DNA from: Lysobacterales bacterium
GTDB lineage: Bacteria > Pseudomonadota > Gammaproteobacteria > Xanthomonadales > SZUA-36
Assembly (NCBI GenBank): GCA_029859505.1
Contig: JAOUCZ010000011.1
Coordinates: 1-38,379, forward strand
DNA: 38,379 nucleotides
Reading direction: 5' to 3'
In this document: in pieces, positions 19,858 through 28,040 of the stretch
How the letters are laid out: every line of letters starts with the position of its first letter
How positions within the stretch are numbered: position 1 is the first letter of the stretch
The notes under the pieces: generated by a model
Told to the model about the DNA's origin: nothing
Databases searched by the model: none
Seen by the model: the letters and a program-made list of their open reading frames with translations, nothing else
Made by a program: the position numbers and the translations under genes

Positions 19858-20406
19858 ATGATGATCTCAATCTTGATATTGAGCGCGCTGGGTTTGGTGT
19901 TCGGAATAGGTCTCGGCTGGGCTGCGCGGCGTTTTCACGTAGATTCAGACCCGGTTGTTGAGCGGATTGATGCCCTGCTACCGCAAACCCAGTGCGGCCA
20001 ATGCGGCTATCCCGGTTGCCGGCCATATGCTGAAGCCATATCCACTGAGGAGGCAGATATCAATCAATGCCCCCCAGGCGGTGAAGCGGGCATCCGGGCG
20101 TTGGCTGATCTGCTTGGTCGCGAACCCAAACCACTAAACCCCGAAAATGGTGAAGAAACATCTAAAACCGTTGTATTGATTGACGAATCACGTTGTATCG
20201 GTTGTACCTTGTGTATCCAGGCCTGTCCTGTGGATGCCATTGTCGGCGCCGCAAAGCTGATGCATACCGTCATCAGATCAGAATGCACAGGTTGCGACCT
20301 TTGCTTGCCTCCCTGCCCGGTGGATTGTATCGACATTATTGTTGAAACCCACAAGCCGCGTTGGCACAGACCCCGCCCGCAAACCATTCCGCTAAGGGTG
20401 TCATGA
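19858..20406 (+). CDS. rnfB: Rnf electron transport complex subunit B (ferredoxin-type)
   Basis: Membrane-anchored polyferredoxin subunit, 182 aa. An N-terminal helix is followed by the CGQCGYPGC motif with a fourth Cys in INQCPPGG, binding one [4Fe-4S], then two 4Fe-4S ferredoxin motifs, [16 protein letters not shown] and [16 protein letters not shown]. It receives electrons from ferredoxin and feeds the membrane subunits. The start is ATG 19858 or the adjacent ATG 19861. Its stop overlaps the rnfC start (ATGA). Confidence 0.96.
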   Translation: MMISILILSALGLVFGIGLGWAARRFHVDSDPVVERIDALLPQTQCGQCGYPGCRPYAEAISTEEADINQCPPGGEAGIRALADLLGREPKPLNPENGEETSKTVVLIDESRCIGCTLCIQACPVDAIVGAAKLMHTVIRSECTGCDLCLPPCPVDCIDIIVETHKPRWHRPRPQTIPLRVS

Positions 20407-21677
20407 CAATGGCTTCATCACGACAAATAGAACTCGCACGTGAGGCCGGCAAACGCATACATCACTTTCATGGAGGTTTGCGCCTCCGGCATAACAAGAA
20501 AATCTCCTGTCTGGATGCGGTCGAACGACCACCCTTACCGGCAGTACTTGTGGTACCTCTTTTACAACACGCAGGAGATGTTGCCGAAGCGCTTGTTCAT
20601 GTCGGCGATACGGTACTGAAGGGTCAACCCATTGGTCAGTGCGAACCCTGTGCAACGATTCACTCCCCCGTTTCCGGAGTGATTGAATCGATAGAAGACC
20701 GGCCCATGTCTCACCCGTCAGGCCAAAAGGGACCATGCGTGGTCATCAGACCCGATGGCAAGGAACAATGGATCGAACTCAAGCCGTTAGACAATTGGCT
20801 TGATGCAGATCCAGATTGCCTTATTACGCAGATTCAAAGCTGTGGGCTGGCCGGTCTCGGAGGTGCGGTTTTCCCAACCCATGCAAAGATGCGTGACGGG
20901 CGTGACAGAAAAACCCATACCCTGATATTGAACGGTGTGGAGTGCGAGCCTTATATCAGCTGTGATGAAATGCTGATGCGTGAACAGCCCGACAAAATCA
21001 TCCTCGGCGCACGTGTGTTACGCAGGGTGCTTGGTGCCGAACATGTGATCATCGCGATCGAAGACCAGATGGGGTCCGTACAAAGGTCGTTAACGGCTTG
21101 TGCAGAGTTTGCTGAGAGCGAAAACATTTCAGTGATCAAGGTACCGAAAATCTATCCCGAAGGTGGCGAAAGACAACTGGTGCAGGTACTGACCGGACTC
21201 GAGGTTCCCGCCGGTGGCAGACCCTCCGACCTCGGCTTGATATGCCAGAACGTGGCAACCGCCGCCGCTGTTGCCGAGGCTGTAACTGAAGGCAAGCCCC
21301 TGATAGAACGCTACATCACAGTAACTGGTAACGGTGTCACGCACCCGCGTAATTACCTGGCCTTATTTGGAACCCCTGTTTCACACCTGGTAGATTGTTG
21401 CGGTGGTTACACTGCGGACGTTGCCAGGCTGGTTGTGGGCGGACCCATGATGGGATATCCGCTTGAGAGTGACAGTGCACCTGTGGTCAAGGCGAGCAAT
21501 TGCATACTGGCGCTTAGTCATCAGGATATTGCAGAACCGCAACCGGAGATGCCCTGTATCCGGTGTGGTGAATGTGCCAGGGTTTGCCCGGCAATGCTGT
21601 TACCCCAACAATTACACCTGCAAATTAAGAATGACCTTTGGAAACCACTGGAAGAGTACGGTGTCGGCATGCATTGA
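20403..21677 (+). CDS. rnfC: Rnf complex subunit C, N-terminal part up to a frameshift
   Basis: NADH/FMN-binding peripheral subunit of Rnf. From ATG 20403 (AAGGG upstream, ATGA overlap with rnfB) the frame gives [12 protein letters not shown], a lipoyl-like barrel, [15 protein letters not shown] (the Gly-rich FMN/NADH loop of complex I 51-kDa type), [14 protein letters not shown] and the first ferredoxin motif [12 protein letters not shown]. It then stops at 21677 after LEEYGVGMH. The expected second motif [12 protein letters not shown] follows at once in the +1 frame. A single extra base, or two missing bases, near 21660 explains this. As written, the product ends before the second cluster's Cys residues and both clusters, which share ligands, would be lost. 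Whether this is a sequencing error or a real mutation cannot be decided here. Confidence 0.93.
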   Translation: MTMASSRQIELAREAGKRIHHFHGGLRLRHNKKISCLDAVERPPLPAVLVVPLLQHAGDVAEALVHVGDTVLKGQPIGQCEPCATIHSPVSGVIESIEDRPMSHPSGQKGPCVVIRPDGKEQWIELKPLDNWLDADPDCLITQIQSCGLAGLGGAVFPTHAKMRDGRDRKTHTLILNGVECEPYISCDEMLMREQPDKIILGARVLRRVLGAEHVIIAIEDQMGSVQRSLTACAEFAESENISVIKVPKIYPEGGERQLVQVLTGLEVPAGGRPSDLGLICQNVATAAAVAEAVTEGKPLIERYITVTGNGVTHPRNYLALFGTPVSHLVDCCGGYTADVARLVVGGPMMGYPLESDSAPVVKASNCILALSHQDIAEPQPEMPCIRCGECARVCPAMLLPQQLHLQIKNDLWKPLEEYGVGMH

Positions 21678-21990
21678 ATGCGGTTGCTGCGATTTTGTCT
21701 GTCCGAGTCATATCCCGTTGGTGGACTGGTTCCGATATGGCAAAGGTGAATTGCGCAAACAGGCAATTGAAAGCGAGGCAGTCGAATTGGCTCGTAAACG
21801 GTTTGAGGACCGTGAAGCCAGGCTGTTGCGAATAAAACAGGAGCGGGCTCAGAAGATGGCTCGCCGTAAACAGGTACTGAAAAACAAAACGGCACAGCAG
21901 GAACGTATTCAGGCATCAATCCAACGTGCCGAAAACAGGAACCGGTCAAACCTCGAAGTCCAAGGCAACGGAGAAAGGGATGACACGTAG
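21661..21990 (+). pseudogene. rnfC: rnfC C-terminal part, in the +1 frame after the frameshift
   Basis: Continues RnfC with [33 protein letters not shown] and a charged coiled-coil-like C-terminal tail (ERIQASIQRAENRN), a short version of the tail usual in gammaproteobacterial RnfC. It has no own start codon with a ribosome site near its beginning; the frame is open further upstream but that part translates to nonsense. Its stop overlaps the rnfD start by 11 bases, as expected for an intact operon, so the tail keeps normal coding character. Confidence 0.85.
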
Positions 21991-23011
21991 TTTCCAAACA
22001 AGTGGCGCACCTCATATGCCACCACAAACGACGGTGGCAAAAGTGATGCTCCAGGTTTTGCTGGCCCTGATACCCGGGGTGCTCGCCTATGTCTGGTTTT
22101 TCGGCCCAGGTATCCTGGTGCAAATCACACTCGCGACGATATTTGCATTGCTATTCGAGTCCCTCATGCTGCGCTGGCGTGGCAGACCCTTAAAACCTTT
22201 TATAAATGATTACAGCGCGGTAGTGACCGCCGTTCTTTTCGCCTTGTGTATACCACCGTTGGCGCCTTGGTGGATTAGCTGTGTCGCGATGCTGTTTGCC
22301 ATTGTGTTTGCCAAACACCTCTATGGTGGTCTTGGCCAAAATGTCTTCAATCCGGCGATGGTGGCTTATGTCGTGGTTCTGATCAGCTTTCCACAAGCGA
22401 TGACAAGCTGGTTACCACCCGTTGCCCTGGCAGAACACAGCCTTGGCCTGGCAGATACCTTCGTAACAATCTTTACCGGGAAAGTACCCGTCCCGGGCGG
22501 TTGGGATGCCGTAACGCAGGCAACACCACTGGACACCTTGAAGACCGGCGTTGACGCCGGTCGCATGGTACCCGAAATCCGTAATTCGCCCTTATTCGGC
22601 GATTTTGGCGGCAGGGGCTGGGAGTGGATAGCGAACTGGTTCGCACTGGGCGGAATCTTTCTGCTCTTTAAACGGGTCATCAATTGGCAGGTGCCGGTAG
22701 CCGTCATCGGAAGCGTACTGTTACTAAGCCTGCCTTTCTGGCTGCTTGACCCGGACAGTAACCCGTTTCCCTTACAGCACGTATTTTCAGGCGCCATTGT
22801 ACTGGCGGCATTTTTTATCGCCACTGACCCGGTCAGCGGTTGCGTGAGTAGCAGGGGACGACTCATCTTTGGTGCCGGTGTCGGCATCATCACACTGGTC
22901 ATACGGCGCTGGGGTGGCTACCCGGATGGAATTGCCTTTGCGGTATTGCTGATGAACATGGCGGCACCATTGATCGACCGTTACACGCGGCCACGGATCT
23001 ACGGCGAATGA
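21980..23011 (+). CDS. rnfD: Rnf complex subunit D (FMN-bearing membrane subunit)
   Basis: 343-aa polytopic subunit homologous to NqrB. Start ATG 21980 is preceded by GGAGAAAGGG, the best ribosome site in the operon, and overlaps the rnfC tail by 11 bases. Conserved segments include INDYSAVVTAVLFALCIPP, GGLGQNVFNPAM, FIATDPVSG and the covalent FMN site TQATPLD with T182 as the likely phosphoester-linked Thr. The stop overlaps the rnfG start (ATGA). Confidence 0.95.
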   Translation: MTRSFQTSGAPHMPPQTTVAKVMLQVLLALIPGVLAYVWFFGPGILVQITLATIFALLFESLMLRWRGRPLKPFINDYSAVVTAVLFALCIPPLAPWWISCVAMLFAIVFAKHLYGGLGQNVFNPAMVAYVVVLISFPQAMTSWLPPVALAEHSLGLADTFVTIFTGKVPVPGGWDAVTQATPLDTLKTGVDAGRMVPEIRNSPLFGDFGGRGWEWIANWFALGGIFLLFKRVINWQVPVAVIGSVLLLSLPFWLLDPDSNPFPLQHVFSGAIVLAAFFIATDPVSGCVSSRGRLIFGAGVGIITLVIRRWGGYPDGIAFAVLLMNMAAPLIDRYTRPRIYGE

Positions 23012-23658
23012 ACAATTCAACACATCCGGTTTTACGCAGCGGGTTACTGCTGGGGCTCATTGCCCTGCTCGGCACCGCCTTGCTGGCCGGTGTCAATGAA
23101 CTGACACATGAGCGTATTGCCGAACAGGAGAAACGCCGGATTCTGCAACAGCTCAATGCGATTCTTCCGGTAGCTTCATACAATAATAATTTGCTGGAAG
23201 ACGTGATTGAAATCACAGATGAGGCGTCATTTCATCATCCGGCACCCGTGACTGTTTACCGGGCTCGCAAGGATGATCAACCGGTTGCGGTGCTGATGGC
23301 CGTTACCGCGCCTGACGGATACAATGGCGCCATCCGTCTTTTAGCCGGGTTTGACCACTCCGGCAGCGTTCTGGGTGTCAGGGTGGTGGCCCATCGCGAA
23401 ACACCTGGTCTTGGCGATCCGATCGAGGTCGAAAAAAGCGACTGGATACTGAGCTTCATGAACAAATCCCTGCTTGATCCTCAAGCGGAGGGCTGGGCAG
23501 TAAAACGGGACGGAGGACAATTCGACCAATTCACCGGTGCCACGATTTCACCCAGGGCAGTAGTTAAAGCCGTGCACAACGCCTTGGTTTACTTTGATGC
23601 GAACCGTCAATCACTGTTTGATACCAGTGCAACAAATCCAGAGCGGGATAATGGCTGA
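23008..23658 (+). CDS. rnfG: Rnf complex subunit G (covalent FMN subunit)
   Basis: 216-aa periplasmic-facing subunit homologous to NqrC: one N-terminal membrane helix (about 11-30) then an FMN-binding domain with HRETPGLGDPI and QFTGATISPRAVV-type motif, where T179 of TGAT is the covalent FMN attachment Thr. Overlaps rnfD by four bases and rnfE by eight, showing tight translational coupling. Confidence 0.95.
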   Translation: MNNSTHPVLRSGLLLGLIALLGTALLAGVNELTHERIAEQEKRRILQQLNAILPVASYNNNLLEDVIEITDEASFHHPAPVTVYRARKDDQPVAVLMAVTAPDGYNGAIRLLAGFDHSGSVLGVRVVAHRETPGLGDPIEVEKSDWILSFMNKSLLDPQAEGWAVKRDGGQFDQFTGATISPRAVVKAVHNALVYFDANRQSLFDTSATNPERDNG

Positions 23659-24355
23659 ACAACTGAAAAACATTCTGTTGGACGGGGCCTGGAGGCAGAA
23701 TACCGGCCTGGTCGTTCTATTGGGGTTGTGTCCGTTACTGGCTGTCACCAATACCTTGATCAATGGCCTCGCACTGGGTCTCGCTACAATGCTGACACTG
23801 ATGGTTTCCAATCTCTCGGTCTCGGCCCTGCGGGGATTATTACGACCCGAGATACGTATCCCCGCATTTGTGCTGATCATTGCCTCGGTGGTTACGGTAA
23901 TTGAATTGTTGATGCATGCGTATTTTTACGACCTGTTCAGGGCATTGGGTATTTTCATCCCCCTGATCGTGACCAATTGCGCCATCATCGGACGGGCCGA
24001 GGCCTTCGCTTCCAGGCACGGCCCCCTGCCCTCGTTGATGGATGGTTTTGCCACTGGACTGGGGTTCTGCATCACGCTGGTTTTGCTGGGCGCACTAAGG
24101 GAATTGACAGGGCAAGGCACCTTGCTAGCGGGAGCAGAAATGCTGCTGGGGGATTGGGGCAACTATCTGACCCTGACCATCATTCCTGAGCATCCCGGTT
24201 TTCTATTGGCCATGTTGCCACCCGGTGCTTTTTTCGGCCTGGCCTTGCTGATTGCCGCCCGAAATGCCTTGCAGGCTGACAAGGCCGGCAAACCGGCACA
24301 AGCCGTCAGTAACTTGAGTGCAGAAAATTTAGTTGGGAACAGCCATGAAACTTGA
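23651..24355 (+). CDS. rnfE: Rnf complex subunit E
   Basis: 234-aa integral membrane subunit paralogous to RnfA (NqrD type). Start ATG 23651 (GAGCGGG just upstream) gives the family N-terminus, with LGLCPLLAVTNT matching the Cys-containing loop and LIVTNCAIIGRAEAFAS the second Cys loop that shares the membrane Fe-S centre with RnfA. An upstream in-frame ATG at 23594 lies inside rnfG and is unlikely. The stop overlaps nth by 11 bases. Confidence 0.95.
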   Translation: MAEQLKNILLDGAWRQNTGLVVLLGLCPLLAVTNTLINGLALGLATMLTLMVSNLSVSALRGLLRPEIRIPAFVLIIASVVTVIELLMHAYFYDLFRALGIFIPLIVTNCAIIGRAEAFASRHGPLPSLMDGFATGLGFCITLVLLGALRELTGQGTLLAGAEMLLGDWGNYLTLTIIPEHPGFLLAMLPPGAFFGLALLIAARNALQADKAGKPAQAVSNLSAENLVGNSHET

Positions 24356-24980
24356 AGACAGACAGGAATTCTTTCGCCGCTTACAGGCCATCGATCCCAA
24401 TCCGACCACCGAGCTTGAATACCAGTCGACCTTCGAACTACTGATCGCTGTCATTCTGTCGGCCCAGGCTACCGATGTCAGTGTCAACCTCGCCACCAGG
24501 CGTCTGTACAAAAAGGCCAATACACCCAAGGCAATCCTGGACCTCGGTGAGGATGGACTAAAGGACTACATCAAAACCATCGGCCTGTTCAATTCCAAGG
24601 CCAGGAACGTAATCGCCACTTGCAAGATCCTTCTAGAGAAACATGCAGGAGTTGTACCTTCGGACCGGGCCGAACTGGAATCTCTGCCAGGAGTCGGGCG
24701 TAAAACAGCCAATGTCATCCTGAACACCGCATTCGGGCAGCCTACGATGGCCGTGGATACACACATCTTTCGTGTTGCTAATCGAACCGGGCTCGCCCTG
24801 GGCAAGACACCCCTTATAATCGAACGCAAATTGCTTAAGAGTATTCCGCAACCGTTTTTACTGGATGCGCACCACTGGTTGATTCTGCATGGCCGCTACA
24901 CCTGCAAAGCCCGCACTCCGAATTGCCCGGAATGCATCGTCCGTGACCTCTGCAGAACCGGAAAACAAAAAGGGTTTTGA
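24345..24980 (+). CDS. nth: Endonuclease III
   Basis: DNA glycosylase/AP lyase for oxidised pyrimidines, 211 aa, the exact E. coli length. The helix-hairpin-helix LPGVGRKTANV carries K120, and D138 lies in AVDTHIFRV; both are catalytic. The [4Fe-4S] loop at the C-terminus has Cys spacing 6-2-5 (CKARTPNCPECIVRDLC). ATG 24345 has GGGAAC upstream and begins inside rnfE. Co-occurrence of nth with rnf is conserved in gammaproteobacteria. Confidence 0.97.
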   Translation: MKLEDRQEFFRRLQAIDPNPTTELEYQSTFELLIAVILSAQATDVSVNLATRRLYKKANTPKAILDLGEDGLKDYIKTIGLFNSKARNVIATCKILLEKHAGVVPSDRAELESLPGVGRKTANVILNTAFGQPTMAVDTHIFRVANRTGLALGKTPLIIERKLLKSIPQPFLLDAHHWLILHGRYTCKARTPNCPECIVRDLCRTGKQKGF

Positions 24981-25286
24981 TTACCCCCACTCACTCCAAC
25001 ACAAAAATCAGTCGTTTTAACGTGTCTTAAGCACGAATCGAATATCCGGTGAAATAATCCTCAGCGCACTCCGGTCTATTGACCCGAATGTGGAATATTC
25101 CTTGGAAAATCCTGCATCTATTGCTAGTCTTCAAGGGCGACCCGATAAATCGTCACCCCTGAAGCCTCGCTAAAGGAAGACGAAAATAACTCTTAAACGG
25201 GTTGTTTATGATGACGCTAACAGCGTTTTGGTAATTTTTCCGATCGATTTTTGACCGGTTTTTTTTAACTGTGGAGACTCTATTAA
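24981..25286 (+). promoter_or_regulatory. 306-bp leader/promoter region before the bufferin-type operon
   Basis: No gene is visible here. It contains a perfect 10-bp palindrome GGAATATTCC (25092-25101); a small hairpin ACGCT-aac-AGCGT (25214-25226) followed by T-rich sequence; and a stem CCGATC/GACCGG with one mismatch (25240-25258) directly followed by eight Ts (25259-25266), which resembles an intrinsic terminator or attenuator in front of the precursor gene. A clean sigma70 promoter was not found; TTGGAA...TAGTCT around 25102-25131 is a weak candidate. GGAGAC eight bases before the ATG at 25287 is the ribosome site. Confidence 0.4.
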
Positions 25287-25625
25287 ATGGCTAATAAATC
25301 AAAGTTCGTAAATCCTGTTGCTGCTGCTGTCGGCGTAGCATTTGTATCATCTCTGGCTGCATCTACAACGGCGGTCGCAGATGACAACCCCTTCTCAACT
25401 GCTGACCTGGACACCGGTTATCAACTGGCTGGCGAAAAGGGTAAAGAGGGCAAGTGCGGCGAAGGTAAATGCGGCGCTGACAAAGGCAAGGAAGGATCTT
25501 GCGGCGAGAAAGGCGCCGAAGGTTCCTGTGGCGAGAAAGGTGCCGAAGGTTCCTGTGGCGAGAAAGGTAAGGAAGGTTCCTGCGGCGAAAAAGGCAAGGA
25601 AGGTTCCTGCGGCGAAAAAGCCTGA
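25287..25625 (+). CDS. Bufferin/HvfA-type Cys-repeat RiPP precursor peptide
   Basis: 112-aa secreted small protein: signal peptide (hydrophobic core [17 protein letters not shown], cleavage likely after TAVA before DDNPF), a short spacer, then a Gly/Glu/Lys-rich repeat region with seven Cys, each in an EGxCG motif: two EGKCG then five EGSCG. In the Haemophilus HvfA and related bufferin systems, EGKCG-type Cys are modified by an MNIO enzyme to oxazolone/thioamide- or thiooxazole-type copper ligands. Here most repeats carry Ser before the Cys. Its place directly before DUF692 and DUF2063 genes makes precursor status very likely; the modification itself is inferred. The Cys count and even spacing fit a metal-buffering role outside the cytosol. 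Confidence 0.88.
   Translation: MANKSKFVNPVAAAVGVAFVSSLAASTTAVADDNPFSTADLDTGYQLAGEKGKEGKCGEGKCGADKGKEGSCGEKGAEGSCGEKGAEGSCGEKGKEGSCGEKGKEGSCGEKA
25485..25619 (+). repeat. Five tandem 27-bp coding repeats in the precursor gene
   Basis: Five contiguous 27-bp units (25485, 25512, 25539, 25566, 25593), each encoding [10 protein letters not shown]. Units 2 and 3 differ by one base, as do units 4 and 5, and the pairs share synonymous codon choices (TGT/GAG versus TGC/GAA), pointing to recent pairwise duplication. Copy number may vary between strains or collapse in assemblies. Confidence 0.92.
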
Positions 25626-25636
25626 GACCTGACCTG

Positions 25637-26539
25637 ATGAGTCACCGCAGACACCCGGTCTCGGGTGCGGGACTTGGTTTGCGGCGGGCCCTTTTGGGTC
25701 CGCTTCAGGCTTATGACTCCGAAAAAGTCGCGGAAGTTGTCAGCTTTATGGAAGTCGCTCCCGAAAACTGGATCAATGTAGGCGGCCAGAGAAAGAAGTT
25801 CTTCAACTATTTCACTGAACGCTATCCGTTTGTCTGTCATGGCCTTTCACTTTCCATCGGCGGCCCATCGCCACTGGACCGGACCTTTATCCGTAAGTTA
25901 CGTCAATTCATGGATGAACATGATATCCGGGCCTACAGTGAACACTTGAGCTACTGCACCGATGATGGTCATCTGTATGACCTGATGCCCATTCCGTTCA
26001 CCGAAGAAGCCGTCAGCTATGTTGCCGGGCGAATAGGACAGGTACAGGACATGCTGGGCAGGCGCATGGCTATTGAAAATGTTTCGTATTACGCGGCACC
26101 CGGTGCCGAGCTCAGCGAGATAGACTTCATCAATGCGGTGATTACCGAGGCGGATTGCGACCTGCTTCTCGATGTAAACAATATCTACGTCAACAGTGTA
26201 AATCACCATTACGATCCGCTTGAGTTTTTACAGGCACTACCCGGAAACCGGATCGCATACGGTCACATAGCCGGTCACTACAATGAAGCGGAAGACCTTA
26301 TTATTGACACACATGGCGCCAATATCATCGATGGTGTCTGGGATTTACTGGATAAGGCCTACGAATTATTCGGCATATTCCCTACCCTGCTTGAACGGGA
26401 CTTCAATCTACCACCCGTCGCAGAACTTCTGACCGAAGTACAACAGATCAAACACATACAGGCCAGGTGGATTTCACAGGGTCAAACCCATGAAGAACAG
26501 GCACAAGAGCAAACCGATGGCCGAAGACTCAGCGCCTGA
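25637..26539 (+). CDS. MNIO-family (DUF692) multinuclear iron oxidative enzyme, BufB/HvfB type
   Basis: 300-aa TIM-barrel enzyme of the MNIO/DUF692 family (with MbnB, HvfB, BufB), which uses two or three irons and O2 to modify Cys of a partner peptide. Candidate metal ligands seen: H68 in [12 protein letters not shown]102 in YSEHLSY, E147/N148 in AIENVSYY, D179 in [12 protein letters not shown]210 in [10 protein letters not shown]224/H226 in IDTHG and E253 in LLERDFN, which together are the full family signature. Starts 11 bases after the precursor stop with only a weak ribosome site, and overlaps the DUF2063 gene by 50 bases. Substrate is inferred to be the adjacent EGxCG peptide. Confidence 0.93.
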   Translation: MSHRRHPVSGAGLGLRRALLGPLQAYDSEKVAEVVSFMEVAPENWINVGGQRKKFFNYFTERYPFVCHGLSLSIGGPSPLDRTFIRKLRQFMDEHDIRAYSEHLSYCTDDGHLYDLMPIPFTEEAVSYVAGRIGQVQDMLGRRMAIENVSYYAAPGAELSEIDFINAVITEADCDLLLDVNNIYVNSVNHHYDPLEFLQALPGNRIAYGHIAGHYNEAEDLIIDTHGANIIDGVWDLLDKAYELFGIFPTLLERDFNLPPVAELLTEVQQIKHIQARWISQGQTHEEQAQEQTDGRRLSA

Positions 26540-27290
26540 AGCACTGGCACGGTTGCAATCCGGATTTGCGGCCCATATTCGCGACCCGGAGAACGTAGCT
26601 GCACCCGAAGGTATCGAAGACCGGCGCATGGCCATCTATCGTGATCTGTTCTTTAATAATATATGTAATTTCTTATCGTCCAATTTCCCAGTCTTAAGAA
26701 CCCTGTACAAGGAATCCGACTGGCTGACACTTTGTCGTGATTTTTATAGAAACTACCGCTGTCATACACCGTTATTTCCAGAACTTCCGCGGGAGTTCCT
26801 GCAATACGTCCAGAATCACCGCCAGGATAATGATGATGATCCACCGTTTATGTTGGAACTCGCCCATTACGAGTGGATTGAACTGGCGCTGACCCTTGAT
26901 GAGACAGATATTGATGAGATCGAAGTCAATCCGGCAGGTGATTTGTTAAGCGGAGTACCCGTTTTATCGCCCCTGCTCCAGCTACTCAGTTACCGGTATC
27001 CCGTTCAGCGGATAAGCATGGGTTTTCAACCCAAAACCGCACCTGCTGAGCCGACCCATTTACTGGTCTGGCGGCAACATGATTTCAAGATAAAGTTTAT
27101 GCAGCTGAATGAAACATCGATGCTGTTATTGCAAAAAATGAAAGAAGAAACCGTCATGTCGGGTCTTGAATTACTGAACGATGTTGCAGGCGCCATCAAC
27201 CATCCCAAGCCGGAGGTGGTTCTTGAGGCGGGTCATGCTTTACTGATCGAATTGAAAGAAAAGCAGGTCATACTCGGAACCCGGTCCTGA
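26490..27290 (+). CDS. DUF2063 partner protein of the MNIO enzyme (BufC/HvfC type)
   Basis: 266-aa protein matching the DUF2063 (putative DNA-binding/HvfC) family: N-terminal [17 protein letters not shown] and [25 protein letters not shown] (the R-x-x-IYR-x-L-x-x-N block typical of the family), [24 protein letters not shown], and a winged-helix-like C-terminal part. In characterised clusters this protein binds the precursor and forms the modifying complex with the MNIO enzyme. The start at 26490 has AGGG eight bases upstream; Met10 at 26517 is an alternative. The overlap with the enzyme gene indicates co-translation. Confidence 0.88.
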   Translation: MKNRHKSKPMAEDSAPEALARLQSGFAAHIRDPENVAAPEGIEDRRMAIYRDLFFNNICNFLSSNFPVLRTLYKESDWLTLCRDFYRNYRCHTPLFPELPREFLQYVQNHRQDNDDDPPFMLELAHYEWIELALTLDETDIDEIEVNPAGDLLSGVPVLSPLLQLLSYRYPVQRISMGFQPKTAPAEPTHLLVWRQHDFKIKFMQLNETSMLLLQKMKEETVMSGLELLNDVAGAINHPKPEVVLEAGHALLIELKEKQVILGTRS

Positions 27291-27299
27291 CAGCAATCC

Positions 27300-28001
27300 A
27301 TGCAAATAGAATCAGGCGCATCATATATGTCAGTGATCAAGCTCTATGACGACACCGCATCCCGCTTACATGAGGCTGGTAATTATCTATGGCCACTGCT
27401 ACTCAGGCTCGTCTTGGCCTGGGAATTCTGGGAAGCCGGTCTGACAAAACTGCGCGGCAGTAACTGGTTTGCCGATATCCCATGGGCTGACTGGCAAAAG
27501 GGCTTTCCATTTCCTTTTGACCTGATATCTAATGATCTCAATTGGTTACTGGCCACCTGGGCCGAATTGGTTTTTGCAGTGATGTTGTTGCTGGGTCTGT
27601 TCACACGTTTTGCAGCTGTCTCACTGGTTGTGGTCACCATGGTTGCAACTGCCGCCGTCCACTGGCCCGCCGAATGGAGCAGTCTTGCGGCGCTATGGGA
27701 GGGTTATGTCATCACCTCCAATGGCGGTGGAAACTTCAAGCTGCCGTTGTTATTTGTGGTAATGCTGTTGCCGTTGGTCTTTAACGGCGGCGGAAAGCTT
27801 TCGCTTGATCAACTGCTGATCATGGTATCAGGGCGGGATCAGCAAATGGAAAATCATGCCAATGGCCTGCAATCCGCCGGCCTGGTTCTGTTAATGCTGG
27901 GCCTGGCGAGTGTTTGGGTCGAACCAACATGGGGTATACCTTTGCTGGCCGCATCTGCCTTGGCAATATTGATACCCGCATTAAGGGTGCGTTTCATGTA
28001 A
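27300..28001 (+). CDS. DoxX-family membrane protein of the bufferin-type operon
   Basis: 233 aa with about five hydrophobic segments. [21 protein letters not shown] and [21 protein letters not shown] are the DoxX signature (early Arg, then helix with Gly-Lys, and the E...GL.TR.A loop). DoxX-like proteins accompany DUF692/DUF2063 pairs in HvfABCD-type loci; their job is not settled (terminal oxidase-related or quinone-linked functions are proposed for the family). Start could be 27300 or Met10 at 27327, which has AGGCG upstream. Ends 39 bases from the convergent TraB-like gene. Confidence 0.85.
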   Translation: MQIESGASYMSVIKLYDDTASRLHEAGNYLWPLLLRLVLAWEFWEAGLTKLRGSNWFADIPWADWQKGFPFPFDLISNDLNWLLATWAELVFAVMLLLGLFTRFAAVSLVVVTMVATAAVHWPAEWSSLAALWEGYVITSNGGGNFKLPLLFVVMLLPLVFNGGGKLSLDQLLIMVSGRDQQMENHANGLQSAGLVLLMLGLASVWVEPTWGIPLLAASALAILIPALRVRFM

Positions 28002-28040
28002 GGCACCGTTAAACGGTCTCACCTTCTCCTGAATATAAGA

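Noticed and set aside
21463-21660. Separate gene starting at 21463 for the RnfC tail
   Set aside because: The upstream part translates to a non-homologous sequence overlapping the true rnfC frame; only the part from about 21661 matches RnfC.
25485-25619. Regular 27-bp repeats as a possible CRISPR array
   Set aside because: Units are contiguous without spacers and encode an in-frame peptide repeat.
25421-25840. Minus-strand open frame with repeated SPQEPSLPF opposite the precursor gene
   Set aside because: It is the antisense shadow of the 27-bp repeats; no ribosome site or family match, while the plus strand has a signal peptide and operon context.
28005-28017. ACCGTT-a-AACGGT dyad between the DoxX and TraB-like genes as a terminator
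   Set aside because: The stem is only four pairs once a loop is allowed and no T-tract follows.
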